A stretch of 64,000 nucleotides of DNA, taken from Photobacterium galatheae. Its GTDB lineage: Bacteria > Pseudomonadota > Gammaproteobacteria > Enterobacterales > Vibrionaceae. The position numbers and the translations under genes are program-made. Each line of letters opens with the position of its first letter. Position 1 is the first letter of the stretch. Below, piece after piece: positions 17,893-29,209 of this stretch. Location: NCBI RefSeq assembly GCF_000695255.1, contig NZ_JMIB01000008.1, forward strand, positions 1 to 64,000, read 5' to 3'. The notes below the pieces were generated by a model. It did no database searches, had not been told where the DNA came from, and saw only the letters and a list, made by a program, of their open reading frames with translations.

Positions 17893-19188
17893 ATGAAAAA
17901 ATTGCTTCCGCTTTATCTCGGCCTCGCACTGGGTGGACTCAGCCCTTTCGCAATGGCAGACGATCTTGCCGATATCTACGAACAAGCCAAACAGAACGAC
18001 CCTCAGCTGCTCCGGGCCGCGGCTGATAAAGATACCGCTTTCGAAGCGATTAATTCATCCCGCAGTGCACTGTTGCCACAAATCAATCTGACGGCCGGGG
18101 TGCGAGTCACCCGTCTGGATTCCGAAGATGAAGGATTTAACGGCGGCCTGAGTCTGAGCCAAGCCCTGTATAACCGTGCAAGCTGGGTCAGCCTGGACAT
18201 CAGCGAGAAACAGGCCCGTCAGAAAGATGCCAGCTATGCAGCAACCCAGCAAAGCCTCATTCTTCGTGTATCCACCGCTTATTTCTCTGTCCTGAGAGCC
18301 ATGGATGATCTGGAATTCGTCCGTGCAGAAAAAGCAGCCGTCGGCCGCCAGCTGGAACAAACCAAACAACGCTTTGAAGTGGGGCTTTCAGCCATCACCG
18401 ACGTGCACGATGCTCAGGCTCAATATGACAGCGTCCTGGCTGATGAAATCCTGAAAGAAAATGCGCTGACCAACAGTTATGAAGATCTGCGTGAAATCAC
18501 AGGTCAGGCGCACAAAAACCTGCTGGTGCTGGATACACAGCGTTTTTCAGCCAGTCGCCCGAAAAATGCAGTCACCACTCTGCTGACCAATGCCGAGAGT
18601 CAAAACCTGAATCTGCTGAATGCCCGTATCGCACAGGATATTGCCCGGGATCAGATTTCGCTGGCAGAATCAGGTCACTTGCCGACCCTGAGCTTTGATG
18701 CGGGTTACAGCTACGACGAAATGCAGCAGGGCGGGAATATTGATCAGGGCATTCTGAGTGCCGGGATTAACCTGTCACTGCCGGTTTACACTGGCGGCCG
18801 GGTTACTTCTGAAGTGAAACAGGCGCAGTACACCTATGTTTCCTCCAGTGAATTTCTGGAAGAAACTTATCGTGGCGTCGTCAAAAACGTACGCGCTTTC
18901 TACAACAACATCAATGCATCCATTGGTGCCCTGAAAGCCTATGAACAGTCAGTTATTTCAGCCCGCTCAGCGCTGGAAGCAACAGAAGCCGGTTTTGACG
19001 TGGGTACACGGACCATTGTTGACGTGCTGGATGCCACCCGTCGTCTGTACGATGCCAATCGACAGCTCTCTAATGCCCGTTACGATTACATCCTCAGCCA
19101 GCTTCAACTGAAACAGGCAGTCGGCTCTCTGAACGAGCAGGATATTCTGGATGTCAACCAGGGCCTGATCCCAGCCAAGAAGAAATAA
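17893..19188 (+). CDS. tolC: Outer membrane channel TolC
   Basis: Trimeric outer-membrane exit duct for RND, MFS and type I secretion systems. The 431-residue product has a signal peptide (about 1-22, cleavage after FAMA), then the two tandem OEP repeats. The first holds LSQALYNRASWVSLDISEKQARQKDASYA and the second ISLAESGHLPTLSFDAGYSY (conserved family motifs, each cited only partly). AGAGG is not obvious; AGGACTTCAGGAA precedes the ATG. Followed by a strong terminator shared with hldE. Confidence 0.94.
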   Translation: MKKLLPLYLGLALGGLSPFAMADDLADIYEQAKQNDPQLLRAAADKDTAFEAINSSRSALLPQINLTAGVRVTRLDSEDEGFNGGLSLSQALYNRASWVSLDISEKQARQKDASYAATQQSLILRVSTAYFSVLRAMDDLEFVRAEKAAVGRQLEQTKQRFEVGLSAITDVHDAQAQYDSVLADEILKENALTNSYEDLREITGQAHKNLLVLDTQRFSASRPKNAVTTLLTNAESQNLNLLNARIAQDIARDQISLAESGHLPTLSFDAGYSYDEMQQGGNIDQGILSAGINLSLPVYTGGRVTSEVKQAQYTYVSSSEFLEETYRGVVKNVRAFYNNINASIGALKAYEQSVISARSALEATEAGFDVGTRTIVDVLDATRRLYDANRQLSNARYDYILSQLQLKQAVGSLNEQDILDVNQGLIPAKKK

Positions 19189-19231
19189 AACAGCAAGACC
19201 TGATCCATTCGAGAACGGGTCCAACACATAC

Positions 19232-19258
19232 AAAAAAGCGCCTTCATGGCGCTTTTTT
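19232..19258. terminator. Bidirectional terminator tolC / hldE
   Basis: AAAAAAGCGCC and GGCGCTTTTTT form an 11-bp stem with loop TTCAT between the convergent genes tolC and hldE. Confidence 0.93.
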
Positions 19259-19285
19259 TATGCATTTCACAACGGGTTGGAACCG

Positions 19286-20716
19286 TTAGCCTTTGCCACC
19301 ACGGATTGCTTCAATGATTTCCGTGGTCGAGCAGCCGTCCTCAAAATTGAGCACACGGACTTCACCACCATTGGCAATCACTTCTCTGCCACCGGCAATT
19401 TGCTCTGGCTGGTAGTCACCGCCTTTCACCAGCAGATCCGGCAGGACTTCACTGATCAGACGCTGCGGTGTTTCCTCGGTAAAAGGTACCACCCAGTCGA
19501 CTGCCGCCAGACCCGCCAATACAGCCATCCGACGATCTTCCGGGTTGACCGGACGTCCCGGGCCTTTCAGCGCACGGACAGAACTGTCAGCATTCACCGC
19601 GACAATCAGCCGATCGCCCAGTTTGGCCGCTTCATTCAGATAAGCCACATGACCGGCATGGAGGATATCGAAACAGCCGTTCGTCATCACCACTTTTTCA
19701 CCGCGTGCTTTCGCAGCATTCACCGCCAGCTTGAGCTGACTTTCGGTCATCACACCAAAACCACTATCCTGACTGCCATGAATCGCATTGGTCAGTTCAA
19801 TGGTCGACAGTGTTGAAGTGCCCAGTTTACCCACCACGACACCCGCCGCTGCATTCGCCAGCTTACAGGCATCCGACAGAGATTTACCCGCCGCCAGTGA
19901 AGCCGCCAGCACCGAAATCACGGTATCACCGGCACCGGTCACATCGTACACTTCTTTTGCCTGTGTCGGCATGTGCAGCGGTTCCTGACCTTTTTGCAGC
20001 AAAGTCATACCATGCTCGCTGCGCGTCACCAGCAATGCCTCAAGCTCATACTGGTCGATCAGGGCAAAGCCTTTTTCCACCAGCGCTTCATCTGTACTTG
20101 CCTTACCGGCAACGGCTTCAAATTCAGACAGATTTGGCGTCAGCATGGTTGCACCACGGTAACGCTCAAAATCCGTGCCTTTCGGGTCAATCAGCACAGG
20201 CACACCACTGCGGCGACCTAATTCAATCATGGCACGGACATGCTCCAGTGCACCCTTGGCATAGTCAGACAGGATCATCGCTTTCACATTGGGGAGCGAT
20301 TGTTCCAGACGCGGCAGGATCAGATCTGCATCTACATCGTGGAAACCTTCTTCAAAATCAAGACGAATCAGTTGCTGACCCCGGCTCATCACCCGCAGTT
20401 TTGTAATCGTCGGGTAATCCGGCAGGGAGACAAAATCACAACGGACTTTCAGCGAGGACAGCTTTTCGTTCAGCGCACGCGCAGCATCATCAATCCCGGT
20501 CAGACCCACCAGACGGGCTTTGCCACCCAGCGCCGCGATATTCATCGCCACGTTAGCTGCACCGCCCGGGCGTTCTTCTATCTGGTCAACTTTCACAACC
20601 GGCACAGGCGCTTCAGGCGAAATTCGTCCTGTTGGGCCAGTCCAGTAGCGATCGAGCATCACATCACCCACAACCAGCACACTGGCTTGGTCATAATCAG
20701 GCAGTGTCAGTTTCAT
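19286..20716 (-). CDS. hldE: Bifunctional heptose kinase / adenylyltransferase
   Basis: Makes ADP-glycero-manno-heptose for the LPS inner core. The 476-residue protein has an N-terminal ribokinase-like kinase (about 1-315), with [14 protein letters not shown] and the DVTGAGDTV anion-hole motif. The C-terminal nucleotidyltransferase (about 342-476) contains [16 protein letters not shown] with the HXGH motif. It lies 97 bp downstream of glnE in the same direction, as in E. coli, so cotranscription is likely. Confidence 0.96.
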   Translation of the reverse strand: MKLTLPDYDQASVLVVGDVMLDRYWTGPTGRISPEAPVPVVKVDQIEERPGGAANVAMNIAALGGKARLVGLTGIDDAARALNEKLSSLKVRCDFVSLPDYPTITKLRVMSRGQQLIRLDFEEGFHDVDADLILPRLEQSLPNVKAMILSDYAKGALEHVRAMIELGRRSGVPVLIDPKGTDFERYRGATMLTPNLSEFEAVAGKASTDEALVEKGFALIDQYELEALLVTRSEHGMTLLQKGQEPLHMPTQAKEVYDVTGAGDTVISVLAASLAAGKSLSDACKLANAAAGVVVGKLGTSTLSTIELTNAIHGSQDSGFGVMTESQLKLAVNAAKARGEKVVMTNGCFDILHAGHVAYLNEAAKLGDRLIVAVNADSSVRALKGPGRPVNPEDRRMAVLAGLAAVDWVVPFTEETPQRLISEVLPDLLVKGGDYQPEQIAGGREVIANGGEVRVLNFEDGCSTTEIIEAIRGGKG

Positions 20717-20813
20717 TCTTCTCTCCGGAACGGTAAAAACGGCAAAATACTATCATAAAAGCCAGTCTGGCATACACTGGGGGGATACCGCTGGCATCAG
20801 GTTAACACTGCAT

Positions 20814-23660
20814 TCAGACCTCAAAGATCTGTTGCCACATCCGGGTGACAACCTGGCGCTCTTCAATAAACTCGCTGTCATCGACATAAGCATCCTGGCC
20901 CAGCAGGTTCAGGCGATGGATTTCATCCCGCAATGTACAGTAAGCCTGAATCAGTAACTGCGCCTGTTCGGGTGCCATCACACCTTTGGCCGCCATGGTT
21001 TCAAACAGCCGGATATTGTCAGACCAGCGGGTCAGTGTGGGCTGATCGGCACAATGACACAGCACCAGATACTGCGTGATGAATTCAATGTCGGTGATCC
21101 CGCCCGGATCCTGTTTCAGACCAAACTGGCCCGCTTTCTTTTGCCCGAGATGCTGGCGCATTTTCTCACGCATTTCCACCACGGCCTGACGCAGCGTCGC
21201 AGCATCCCGCGGTTGAGAAAGGATCTCTGCCCGCACCTGATCAAAGCCGGGTCTGAGCACATCATCTCCGTACACCATTCGGGCACGCACCAGCGCCTGA
21301 TGCTCCCAGGTCCAGGCTTCATTGGCCTGGTAATCGGCAAATGCATCCAGCGGGCTGACCAGCAGCCCGGAAGCACCGGACGGACGCAACCGGATATCCA
21401 CCTCATACAACACACCAGAAGCTGTCCGGGTTGAAAACAGGTGAACGATCCGCTGGGTCAGGCGCAAATAGTACTGACGACCATCAATGGCTTTATCACC
21501 GGTGGTATACACATCCGCCGGGCAGTCATGCAGAAACACCAGATCCAGATCAGATCCATAACCCAGCTCAATGCCGCCGAGCTTGCCATAACCAATCACA
21601 CCGAATCCCGTGCCGCGGCGCTCTGCCAGATGTGACGGCTCGCCATATTTCGCAACCATCTGTAACCAGGCCTGTTTCACCACAGCGCCGATGATCGCTT
21701 CAGCCAGATAAGTCAGGTGATCGCTCACTTTCATCAACGGCAGCACCCCGGCAATATCCGCCGCTGCAATGCGCAGCAACTGCGCCTGCTTGAACTGGCG
21801 GATCGCTTCCATCTGCTGCTCCATATCTTCTTCCGGGATCCGTGCCAGATATTCCTGAAGCTCCGCCTGATACTGATCCAACGGCACCGGATGATAGAGA
21901 TGCTGCGGATCCAGCAGCTCATCCAGCAGGATCGGATATTGGGCAAGCTGCTCAGCAACCATCGAGCTGGCCGCACAGAGGCGAACCAGATGATCCAAGG
22001 CGCCCGGATGTTCGCTCAGCAGCTCCAGATAGGTGGTCCGGGTGGCGATCCGAACAATCAACTGGCTAATCCGTGACAAGACCAGCGCAGCATCGTCCCG
22101 GGTCACAATACGAGCGAAGACTTCCGGCATCAGGCGGGCGAGCACCTCTCGACCACGCGGCCCAATCGTCCGTTTCGCCAGTTCTTCTTTGAAACGGCTC
22201 AACACCGCAACCTGTTGTTCGGCATCCGGCGCTGTGACATCACTCAATACAGCAGCGAGCATTTCTTCATCTTCAATCAGGCTCCAAAGCTCGTGATAAG
22301 GCTGCGCTGCCGCATCATGACTGTCTTCCTCATCCGTCCCGACAATGTCTTCAAACACCTGATGAATCGCAGCCATATGCTGATGAATAGCCGCCGCCAG
22401 TGCTGTCCAGTCGGCATAACCCATCGCCGCTGCCAGCCGAGCCTGATCCAGTTCGGTATCCGGCAGCGTCTGGGTCTGCTTGTCGTGAATTGCCTGCAAC
22501 AGGTTTTCCAGACGACGCAAAAACGCATACCCCTGCGTCAATTGCTCTACCTGCGTTTCAGGCAGTAGTGCCAGTGCATTCACCGCCGTCAGTGTTTCTC
22601 TCAGTCCACGCTGTCGCAGACTCGGCTCTCGTCCCCCTCGAATCAACTGAAACGACTGCGCGATAAACTCCACTTCCCGGATCCCGCCTGGCCCGAGCTT
22701 AATATTATTGTTTAGCCCGCGACGGCGGACTTCCGAACTGATCATGGATTTCATCCGCCGCAGCGACTGAATCGCGCTGAAATCAATATAGCGACGGAAC
22801 ACAAAAGGCCGCAGCATCTGGCGAAGCGTCTGATAATGTTCGGCACTTTCATCGCCCATCACTTTGGCTTTGATCATGGCGTAGCGTTCCCAGTCCCGCC
22901 CCTGTTCCTGATAGTAATCTTCCAGCGCGGCGTAGCTCATGACCAGAGGGCCGCTGTCGCCAAAAGGGCGCAGTCGCATGTCGACCCGGTAACAGAAACC
23001 GTCAACCGTCTGCTGATCCAACGCCTTGATCAATCGCTGCCCTAAACGGGTAAAGAACTGGGCATTCGCCAGACTGCGCCGTCCGCCCTGCGTTTCGCCG
23101 TTTTCCGGATAAGTGAAGATCAGATCGATATCAGACGAAAAATTCAGCTCACCACCACCTAATTTTCCCATCCCCAGAATCAACATAGGCTGCGGCACGC
23201 CCTCTGCATTACACGGCGTGCCGAATTCCCGGCAGCACTGGGCATAGAGCCAGTGATAAGCTTCCATGATCAGGGCTTCCGCCAGTCGGGAAAGATGCGC
23301 CAGACTCTGATCGAGTGTTGCCCGCTGCGTGAAATCCCGCCAGGCAATCCAGACCATTTCACGACGCCGGAAACCACGCAGCACCCGCAATAAAGCCGCT
23401 TCATCCGCCACAGACGACAACAGATCCCGCAACGTCTCGCGATAACCGTCGGCACGTTCCGCCTGCGCCAGCTGTTCAGCCAGCCAGGGCAGCAGCGTGG
23501 CATCCTGAATGAGCGACGCCTGAATGAAATCGCTCAGTCCCAGCACCTGATGCAATTCGTTCTGCCATTGCGAGGGCCATTGGGCCAGAGACTCAGGGTG
23601 CGCTTGCTGTAGCTTTTCCAGTGCCCGTTCGGCGGCATGTTGAAGGCGTGCGTGTGTCAT
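20814..23660 (-). CDS. glnE: Glutamine synthetase adenylyltransferase / deadenylase
   Basis: Bifunctional enzyme that adds and removes AMP on glutamine synthetase in response to PII and glutamine. The 948-residue protein has two nucleotidyltransferase domains with metal-binding motifs SSDIDL (about 175-180, deadenylylase half) and GSDLDL (about 700, adenylylase half), each followed by a PII-uridylyltransferase-like helical region. The start is ATG 23660, with AAGGA 6 nt upstream; in-frame ATGs at 23666 and 23723 have no correctly placed site. It precedes hldE. Confidence 0.95.
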   Translation of the reverse strand: MTHARLQHAAERALEKLQQAHPESLAQWPSQWQNELHQVLGLSDFIQASLIQDATLLPWLAEQLAQAERADGYRETLRDLLSSVADEAALLRVLRGFRRREMVWIAWRDFTQRATLDQSLAHLSRLAEALIMEAYHWLYAQCCREFGTPCNAEGVPQPMLILGMGKLGGGELNFSSDIDLIFTYPENGETQGGRRSLANAQFFTRLGQRLIKALDQQTVDGFCYRVDMRLRPFGDSGPLVMSYAALEDYYQEQGRDWERYAMIKAKVMGDESAEHYQTLRQMLRPFVFRRYIDFSAIQSLRRMKSMISSEVRRRGLNNNIKLGPGGIREVEFIAQSFQLIRGGREPSLRQRGLRETLTAVNALALLPETQVEQLTQGYAFLRRLENLLQAIHDKQTQTLPDTELDQARLAAAMGYADWTALAAAIHQHMAAIHQVFEDIVGTDEEDSHDAAAQPYHELWSLIEDEEMLAAVLSDVTAPDAEQQVAVLSRFKEELAKRTIGPRGREVLARLMPEVFARIVTRDDAALVLSRISQLIVRIATRTTYLELLSEHPGALDHLVRLCAASSMVAEQLAQYPILLDELLDPQHLYHPVPLDQYQAELQEYLARIPEEDMEQQMEAIRQFKQAQLLRIAAADIAGVLPLMKVSDHLTYLAEAIIGAVVKQAWLQMVAKYGEPSHLAERRGTGFGVIGYGKLGGIELGYGSDLDLVFLHDCPADVYTTGDKAIDGRQYYLRLTQRIVHLFSTRTASGVLYEVDIRLRPSGASGLLVSPLDAFADYQANEAWTWEHQALVRARMVYGDDVLRPGFDQVRAEILSQPRDAATLRQAVVEMREKMRQHLGQKKAGQFGLKQDPGGITDIEFITQYLVLCHCADQPTLTRWSDNIRLFETMAAKGVMAPEQAQLLIQAYCTLRDEIHRLNLLGQDAYVDDSEFIEERQVVTRMWQQIFEV

Positions 23661-23778
23661 ATTCATTCCTTGGCAATTGATCTGGGCTGTCCACCCAATG
23701 GCGCAGTGTTTGAGGTAACACAACTAAGATAACGGATCAGGACAACGATGCCCATCAAAGCTATGCCTATCAAAAGAA

Positions 23779-23799
23779 CGCCCACCAAATTGGCGGGCG
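23779..23799 (-). terminator. Terminator behind the chemoreceptor gene
   Basis: CGCCCACCA pairs with TGGCGGGCG (one A-C mismatch, 3-nt loop). On the minus strand it is followed by TTCTTTTGAT. It lies 31 bp after the chemoreceptor stop and separates it from glnE. Confidence 0.7.
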
Positions 23800-23829
23800 C
23801 TGTCAGTTCAGTCAAAAAGAGGAAGCAAA

Positions 23830-25425
23830 TCAGATCTGGAAGGCCTGAATTTTCTGCTCCAGATCTGCCGAGTGTCCTTTCATCGTCTCTGCAGTTTCCG
23901 ACAATTCGGTAACGACAACCACAGAAGCTTCAACCAGCTCCCTGACATTATTCAGATTCTGGTTCATTTCTTCCGCGACCGCGCTCTGCTGTTCAGATGC
24001 AGATGCAATCTGGAAATTCATATCGTTAATGCGCTGAACCTGCTCGACAATCTTATCCAATTCACCGCCGGCACTGGTCACCAGATCGACTCCTTCTGCC
24101 GCCTCAACCACACTTTGCTCCATCAGGCCCACAGCCTGTTTGGCGCTGTCCTGCAACTGGCCAATCATCTCCTGAATTTCCACCGTCGCAGTTTGGGTTC
24201 GCTGTGCCAGGTTCCGGACTTCATCTGCCACGACAGCAAAGCCACGTCCGGCATCACCGGCACGGGCCGCCTCAATCGCAGCGTTGAGTGCCAGCAGGTT
24301 GGTCTGCTCTGAAATTCCCTGAATGGTGACAATCACAGTGCCAATTTGCTCAACCCGGGTTTCCACCTGGCTGACCGCTTCAGCCGAAGCCCGGATATCC
24401 GTCGATAGCTGGTCAATTGTGGTGATAGTTTTCGCGACAAACTGCTGTCCCTGATTGGCCTGAGTCGCCGTACCTTCCGTCGCCCCTGAAGCTTCCCGTG
24501 CATTTTCAGCAACCGTCTGGACTGTGGAAGTCATCTCACTCATCGCGGAAGCCAGTTGATCAATTTCATGGAACTCTTCCTGCGCAGACTCTTTGGTTTC
24601 CTGCATACTGAGTGACATGATATCGGCCAGCTCAGTCAACTCCGTGGACGCTGTACGCTGATTTCGGATCACCTCACGAAGCTGGTTCCGGGTCCGCTCC
24701 AGCTCACGGGCCAGATCGCCGTATTCATCCCGGCAGTCCATCACCACTGGCTGAGAAAAGTCCCGGTTTGCCATGCGTTTGATCGCGTCGGCCAGATAAC
24801 CGGTCTGGCGCAGCATCAGGCTGGCTGCCCCCAGCAAGAGCACCATGAAAGCCACTATCATTGCAGCAGTCTGCCAGGCAATCTGTACCATGTAGGCGCT
24901 GTAATAACTGTCGGCTTCTGCACCGGATTGCGACGCCACAATCAGCCAGCGGGTGCCGGCCACAGGCACGGCGTATTCAAAACGCTGACCATCCCCGAGC
25001 GTGATTGCCTGCGCTGCTGTCAGTCGGGCCAGTTGCGTACCAAGTGCCTGCCCATCGTCCGTCTTCGCGGTTAAGCCGTTTAACTGTTTCGTTGCCGGAT
25101 GCCCGCTCACCTGACCCTTTGTGGTATTGACCAAGTACGTATAAGCGCCGTCCTGCCCATTCTGCGCTTCGACCACAGACACCGCCTGTTGCTGGCCCGG
25201 TTCACCCTGAGCAAATAACACCGACAGCATCGCGGCCTGATTCAGAGCCTGCTCTCTGGCTTGTTCTTTCTGAATCTCAACAACCGACTGATAAAATGTC
25301 CGGGCATCCCACAATTGTTTCCCGATGAGTAAAACGGTACTGAACACCATGAGTAAAACTAATTTGGGGACGAGTCTGATATTGCTGATACCCTTTTCCC
25401 AGGGTTTGAAAACCATTTCAACCAT
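23830..25425 (-). CDS. Methyl-accepting chemotaxis protein
   Basis: A 531-residue chemoreceptor. TM1 is at about 20-36, a short periplasmic sensor at about 40-180, TM2 at about 187-208, then a HAMP linker and a long cytoplasmic coiled coil. The signalling tip has the conserved [22 protein letters not shown] hairpin and [10 protein letters not shown]. The periplasmic part resembles a single Cache domain ([17 protein letters not shown]), though its ligand is unknown. An AGGAG site precedes the ATG. The gene sits between glnE and a channel gene, interrupting the glnE-ygiF adjacency known in E. coli. Confidence 0.9.
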   Translation of the reverse strand: MVEMVFKPWEKGISNIRLVPKLVLLMVFSTVLLIGKQLWDARTFYQSVVEIQKEQAREQALNQAAMLSVLFAQGEPGQQQAVSVVEAQNGQDGAYTYLVNTTKGQVSGHPATKQLNGLTAKTDDGQALGTQLARLTAAQAITLGDGQRFEYAVPVAGTRWLIVASQSGAEADSYYSAYMVQIAWQTAAMIVAFMVLLLGAASLMLRQTGYLADAIKRMANRDFSQPVVMDCRDEYGDLARELERTRNQLREVIRNQRTASTELTELADIMSLSMQETKESAQEEFHEIDQLASAMSEMTSTVQTVAENAREASGATEGTATQANQGQQFVAKTITTIDQLSTDIRASAEAVSQVETRVEQIGTVIVTIQGISEQTNLLALNAAIEAARAGDAGRGFAVVADEVRNLAQRTQTATVEIQEMIGQLQDSAKQAVGLMEQSVVEAAEGVDLVTSAGGELDKIVEQVQRINDMNFQIASASEQQSAVAEEMNQNLNNVRELVEASVVVVTELSETAETMKGHSADLEQKIQAFQI

Positions 25426-25633
25426 AATGGATGGATCTCCTTTGTCTTAGCCAGCAGTTCGATCCTCGAACGCTTGATGCTTGCCTGGCTGCAAGGAGCC
25501 AGTGGTATTTTTAGTGAAGATGAGCCTGAATCTACTCAAAACAAACTTGCAATTCACTCGGCAACACCAGTAAATTCAACTTTCTAGCGGTACCGAATAT
25601 CATAATATGCCTGCTATTAATATCTAAAATTGA

Positions 25634-26515
25634 ATGATGAAAAAGATCGATGGCGTCAAACATGAACTGAATCCGATGAGTCTGGTTGCGCTCATCCTGT
25701 CTTTTGTGTCTCTGGCACTGGTCTCCAGTCTGTTTTTTATTCCGCGCAGTGACCGGATTTATACCCTGTTTGTCACGATTGATACCCTGATTTGTCTGTT
25801 TTTCTGGCTCCAGCTCACCGCTGATCTGGTCAGGAGCCAAAGTAAAGCCGATTACCTGAAAAAACACTGGCCAGATTACCTTGCCAGTATTCCGATTATC
25901 GAACCATTACGCTTTATGCGGGTCGTGCAGATTTTTCGGGTCCTCCGGCTGCTGCGCTCCGGACAGCAGATCCTTCAGCACATCATGACCTACCGTCGGG
26001 AAGCCACCATCGCAACCATATTTCTGTTGCTCACTCTACTGGTTACCATCGGCTCCTCTTTGATCCTCATCATTGAAAACAAAGATCCGAATGCCAATAT
26101 TCTCAGTGCAGATGATGCGTTGTGGTGGGTGTTTGTGACGATTTCAACGGTGGGGTACGGAGACCACTATCCGGTCACCACACTGGGAAAACTACTGGCA
26201 ACCGTGATTATTACCTGTGGGGTCGGTTTATTCGGTATGGTCGCCGGTCTCATCAGCTCTTTCGTATCAGAGCCGGGAAAACATACGCCTCCCAGACATC
26301 CGCATGATCAGATACGCTGGGACGCCGTGCTCCATAATCAGAAGCTGTTATTGGAACGCATCAGTTCCCTTGAAAACAGGCTCGCCGAAGCGACAAAACA
26401 GGCAGAAAACAGGCAACAAAAAACGCCTTCCCCCCTCACCGATACCCAGCTGCCAGATGAAAAGACAGAGATGGCGGATGAAAAGACAAGGCGTTCAACC
26501 CGCGACCCGGACTGA
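25634..26515 (+). CDS. Voltage-gated-type potassium channel protein
   Basis: A 293-residue membrane protein with the pattern of a six-helix K+ channel. The selectivity filter is TVGYGD at 172-177, between a pore helix and S6 (about 184-210). An arginine-rich S4-like segment occupies about 93-109 (RFMRVVQIFRVLRLLR). The four preceding and intervening hydrophobic segments fit S1-S3 and S5. The cytoplasmic tail has a short coiled coil (about 240-262) and a polar end. The start may be ATG 25634 or ATG 25637. It converges on ygiF and is divergent from the chemoreceptor. Selectivity for K+ is inferred from the filter. Confidence 0.82.
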   Translation: MMKKIDGVKHELNPMSLVALILSFVSLALVSSLFFIPRSDRIYTLFVTIDTLICLFFWLQLTADLVRSQSKADYLKKHWPDYLASIPIIEPLRFMRVVQIFRVLRLLRSGQQILQHIMTYRREATIATIFLLLTLLVTIGSSLILIIENKDPNANILSADDALWWVFVTISTVGYGDHYPVTTLGKLLATVIITCGVGLFGMVAGLISSFVSEPGKHTPPRHPHDQIRWDAVLHNQKLLLERISSLENRLAEATKQAENRQQKTPSPLTDTQLPDEKTEMADEKTRRSTRDPD

Positions 26516-26539
26516 GCCGGGCCGGGAAAAGGGACTGGG

Positions 26540-28057
26540 CTACGGCCAGTAAGGCTGCTGTGTCAGCCCAATCTGACGGCTCTGATCCATGGCATGCAAC
26601 AGGGAGTCTTCCTTACGGTGCAGCCATTTATCAATCTGCTTGCGATCCTCTTCTTCCTCAAACTCAGGTTGCAGTGTCCGAATCGGTTCAAGTTGACGCA
26701 AATCTTCCATGCCCTGAAGGACATCCAGCCACGGGCTGCGGAACCCTTCACGGCGCTCCGCATCATACAAAGACGCAAAGCACAAACCGCCAACCAGATT
26801 ACGAAGCAGTCGAGCCTGCTGATCGAGATAGTCCGCACGGCTGAGGGTTCGCGGTGCACCGAATGCATCGCCCAATTCCTCCCAGGCTTTCGCCAAGGCC
26901 GAATCTGCAAACGCTTTCGCTGACGCCGCCAGTCGTTCTCTGGCTTTTTCATCCAGAAACGGCTGCCAGCCCCGGCTGAGTAGCCAGCTACTGAGGTTCA
27001 GGAGCAAATTACAGTAACGCGAGGCGTGCAACAAACGCAGGACATCTTCCGGTTCCGGTAATTCTTCCTGCCGCTCTTTCAGCTGTTTCACCAGTGCTTT
27101 CCGAGCATTCAGCTTTTTCAGGGCATGTCCTTTCTCCGCCAGCCAGCGATCCAGGGCACCGGCCTCTTCCAGCCAATCCAGCTCGCCTTCCAGCCAGCTC
27201 AATTCCTGACGCAACTGTGCGCTGGCGCGACGGGGGATCATACTGCCAAACACCACCAGTGTCTGACGGATCAATGAAATCGCCTGACTGATCTGAGTCA
27301 GTGCCGCCAATTCCTGACGCTCAACATAAATCTGTTCGTGGTAATGCCAGTGTTCCATGGCGTGTTCCAGCGAAGTCATCAGTGCCTGTTCCGCACTGGC
27401 ATCCGCGTGCAGCGGGACATAGGATAACGGCTTCACCGCATCGCCCGGATAGTCTGCCGCCAGACGATAACCTCGTGCAGCTTTGCTCAGATTCCCCAGC
27501 CGGATCCCACCGACATCACAAAGCTCACGGGCCAGCGTAAACAGCGCATCGGTCTGACCGGATTTCAGCTCAAGCTCAACTTCACAAATCGGTTCGCTGC
27601 GTTCACCGGCACGCACTTCACCCTGATCGAACGCCAGCTCGATCTGGCTGCCGTCAGGCATCGCGATCAGCCACTGCTGCCGCTCGAAGTCGGTGGAGAA
27701 TAAAGGAGCGATCTGATCTGAGATGGCGGCAATGTCAAAATGTGCCGGCCAGGCATCGGCAGGGTGTAAAGACAAATCCGGCTGCGGGCCGTTCAGTTCA
27801 GCATTATACTCAGGCCGCTGATGCAGTCCGGCAACAACACGTCCTGCTGTCTTGAGGGTCTGAATGAAGACATCATCAATCTGGCGAACCCGAAGGCCGA
27901 TGTCATGCTGACGAAGAATTTGCTCAGGGGTATCAAAATAAATGTTACCCAGTCGCTTACTGCTCTGCTGCAAGATTTTAGCTTGGGCAATTTTTCGCAG
28001 TAGATGACTCGAAAATTCCGCTGAGACGAAAAACTTCAGTTCTATCTCGGTTTCCAT
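26540..28057 (-). CDS. ygiF: Inorganic triphosphatase (CYTH-CHAD protein)
   Basis: Hydrolyses tripolyphosphate; E. coli YgiF is the model. The 505-residue protein has an N-terminal CYTH domain (about 1-205) with the metal-binding ExExK motif EIELK at 4-8 and paired acidic/basic strands (LRVRQIDD, CEVELELKSG). A C-terminal helical CHAD domain (about 220-500) contains conserved His and Arg residues such as VFGSMIPRR and LHASRYCNLLLNL. CHAD domains are thought to bind polyphosphate. The neighbouring DUF47-Pit phosphate genes are divergent, which fits a phosphate theme. Confidence 0.92.
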   Translation of the reverse strand: METEIELKFFVSAEFSSHLLRKIAQAKILQQSSKRLGNIYFDTPEQILRQHDIGLRVRQIDDVFIQTLKTAGRVVAGLHQRPEYNAELNGPQPDLSLHPADAWPAHFDIAAISDQIAPLFSTDFERQQWLIAMPDGSQIELAFDQGEVRAGERSEPICEVELELKSGQTDALFTLARELCDVGGIRLGNLSKAARGYRLAADYPGDAVKPLSYVPLHADASAEQALMTSLEHAMEHWHYHEQIYVERQELAALTQISQAISLIRQTLVVFGSMIPRRASAQLRQELSWLEGELDWLEEAGALDRWLAEKGHALKKLNARKALVKQLKERQEELPEPEDVLRLLHASRYCNLLLNLSSWLLSRGWQPFLDEKARERLAASAKAFADSALAKAWEELGDAFGAPRTLSRADYLDQQARLLRNLVGGLCFASLYDAERREGFRSPWLDVLQGMEDLRQLEPIRTLQPEFEEEEDRKQIDKWLHRKEDSLLHAMDQSRQIGLTQQPYWP

Positions 28058-28497
28058 AATTGTCCCTATAAACGGTAGCCAGCCAAGGATATTTGCTAAT
28101 CATGCCGGGAGCAAGCAGGAAATCTCCCGAAATCGCAGCACAAAATGTGTTTCCCTGTACTAAGTTATACGTTACCATGCGCGCCACAGGGCCTGTTGAC
28201 CTTTGGATTATTTGTTCTGTACAGTGCTGAAATAAGCGCTAATCAAGGCACGAATCATGGAGTTTAGTGCGCTAAATAAATGATGAGTAACGCAGTGAAG
28301 CGCTTGTTCAGCTCCCAAAGAGCTGAGACAACTATTCCGCTTCATTCCGTGAATCAGGTTTATCTGGCAGCACCTCATGTTCGTCCTTCCCGTTGCGGTC
28401 TCGGATCGCTTACAGAACGAAAGTCCAAACCTCAGCAGGCTCAGATTCATCGCTCAAGATTTCGCCTTTATCACAGGTATCTTTAGGTTGATCGGCT
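28058..28497. promoter_or_regulatory. Divergent region ygiF / DUF47-pit
   Basis: 440 bp between divergent genes. A small hairpin TCAGCTC-CCAAA-GAGCTGA is at 28308-28326. A 68-codon frame (28280-28486) is very basic and matches nothing I recognise, so I do not call it a gene. No convincing Pho box is visible. Promoters for both sides must lie here. Confidence 0.4.
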
Positions 28498-29178
28498 ATG
28501 CCAGTAAATACAATCATGGGGCTCTTTGCTAAATCCCCAATCAAACCGTTGCAACGCCATATCACGCGTGTCAACGAATGTTGTGAATTGCTTGTTCCGT
28601 TTTTTGAAGCGTGCCACGCTAATGAATGGGAAAAAGCCGGACAGTACCGTGAGCAAATCTCGCAGCTTGAAAAAGATGCAGACGTGCTGAAACGTGAAAT
28701 CCGCCTCAAGCTCCCACGCGGCCTCTTCATGCCAGTCGACCGGACTGACATGCTGGACCTGCTGACTCAGCAGGATAAACTCGCTAACCTCGCCAAGGAT
28801 ATCGCAGGGCGCGTCTACGGACGACAACTAGACTTCCCTGAGAACCTTTACGCAAACTTTCTCGCCTATGTTCAACGCTGCCTTGATGCCGCCAATCAGG
28901 CCAGCCGAGTCATCCATGAACTGGATGAACTGCTGGAAACCGGTTTCAAAGGCCGTGAAGTCACGCTGGTTGCTGAAATGATTAACCAGCTTGATGTCAT
29001 CGAAGACGATACCGACAGTATGCAGGTCACCCTGCGTCAGCAATTACGCAAGGTTGAAGATCAGTACAACCCTGTCGACGTCATGTTCATGTACAAGATC
29101 CTCGAATGGGTCGGCGGCATTGCCGATCAGGCTCAGCGCGTCGGATCTCGTCTCGAAATTATGCTATCCCGCTCATAA
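28498..29178 (+). CDS. DUF47 / TIGR00153 family PhoU-like protein
   Basis: A 226-residue, all-helical cytosolic protein of the DUF47 family, which resembles PhoU and usually sits directly upstream of a Pit phosphate transporter. The opening MPVNTIMGLFAKSPIKPLQRH matches Vibrionaceae members. Helices carry charged motifs such as EKDADVLKREIRLKLPRGLF and VDRTDMLDLLTQQDKLAN. It is 31 bp upstream of pit, so the two form an operon. Regulation of transporter activity is inferred from family context. The ribosome binding site is weak. Confidence 0.88.
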   Translation: MPVNTIMGLFAKSPIKPLQRHITRVNECCELLVPFFEACHANEWEKAGQYREQISQLEKDADVLKREIRLKLPRGLFMPVDRTDMLDLLTQQDKLANLAKDIAGRVYGRQLDFPENLYANFLAYVQRCLDAANQASRVIHELDELLETGFKGREVTLVAEMINQLDVIEDDTDSMQVTLRQQLRKVEDQYNPVDVMFMYKILEWVGGIADQAQRVGSRLEIMLSRS

Positions 29179-29209
29179 CGAGCAACGGTAATAAAAACAA
29201 GGTTTTACA

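Noticed and set aside
28280..28486. 68-codon frame before the DUF47 gene
   Set aside because: Strongly basic, no similarity I can recognise, and it could equally be a chance frame in a leader region.
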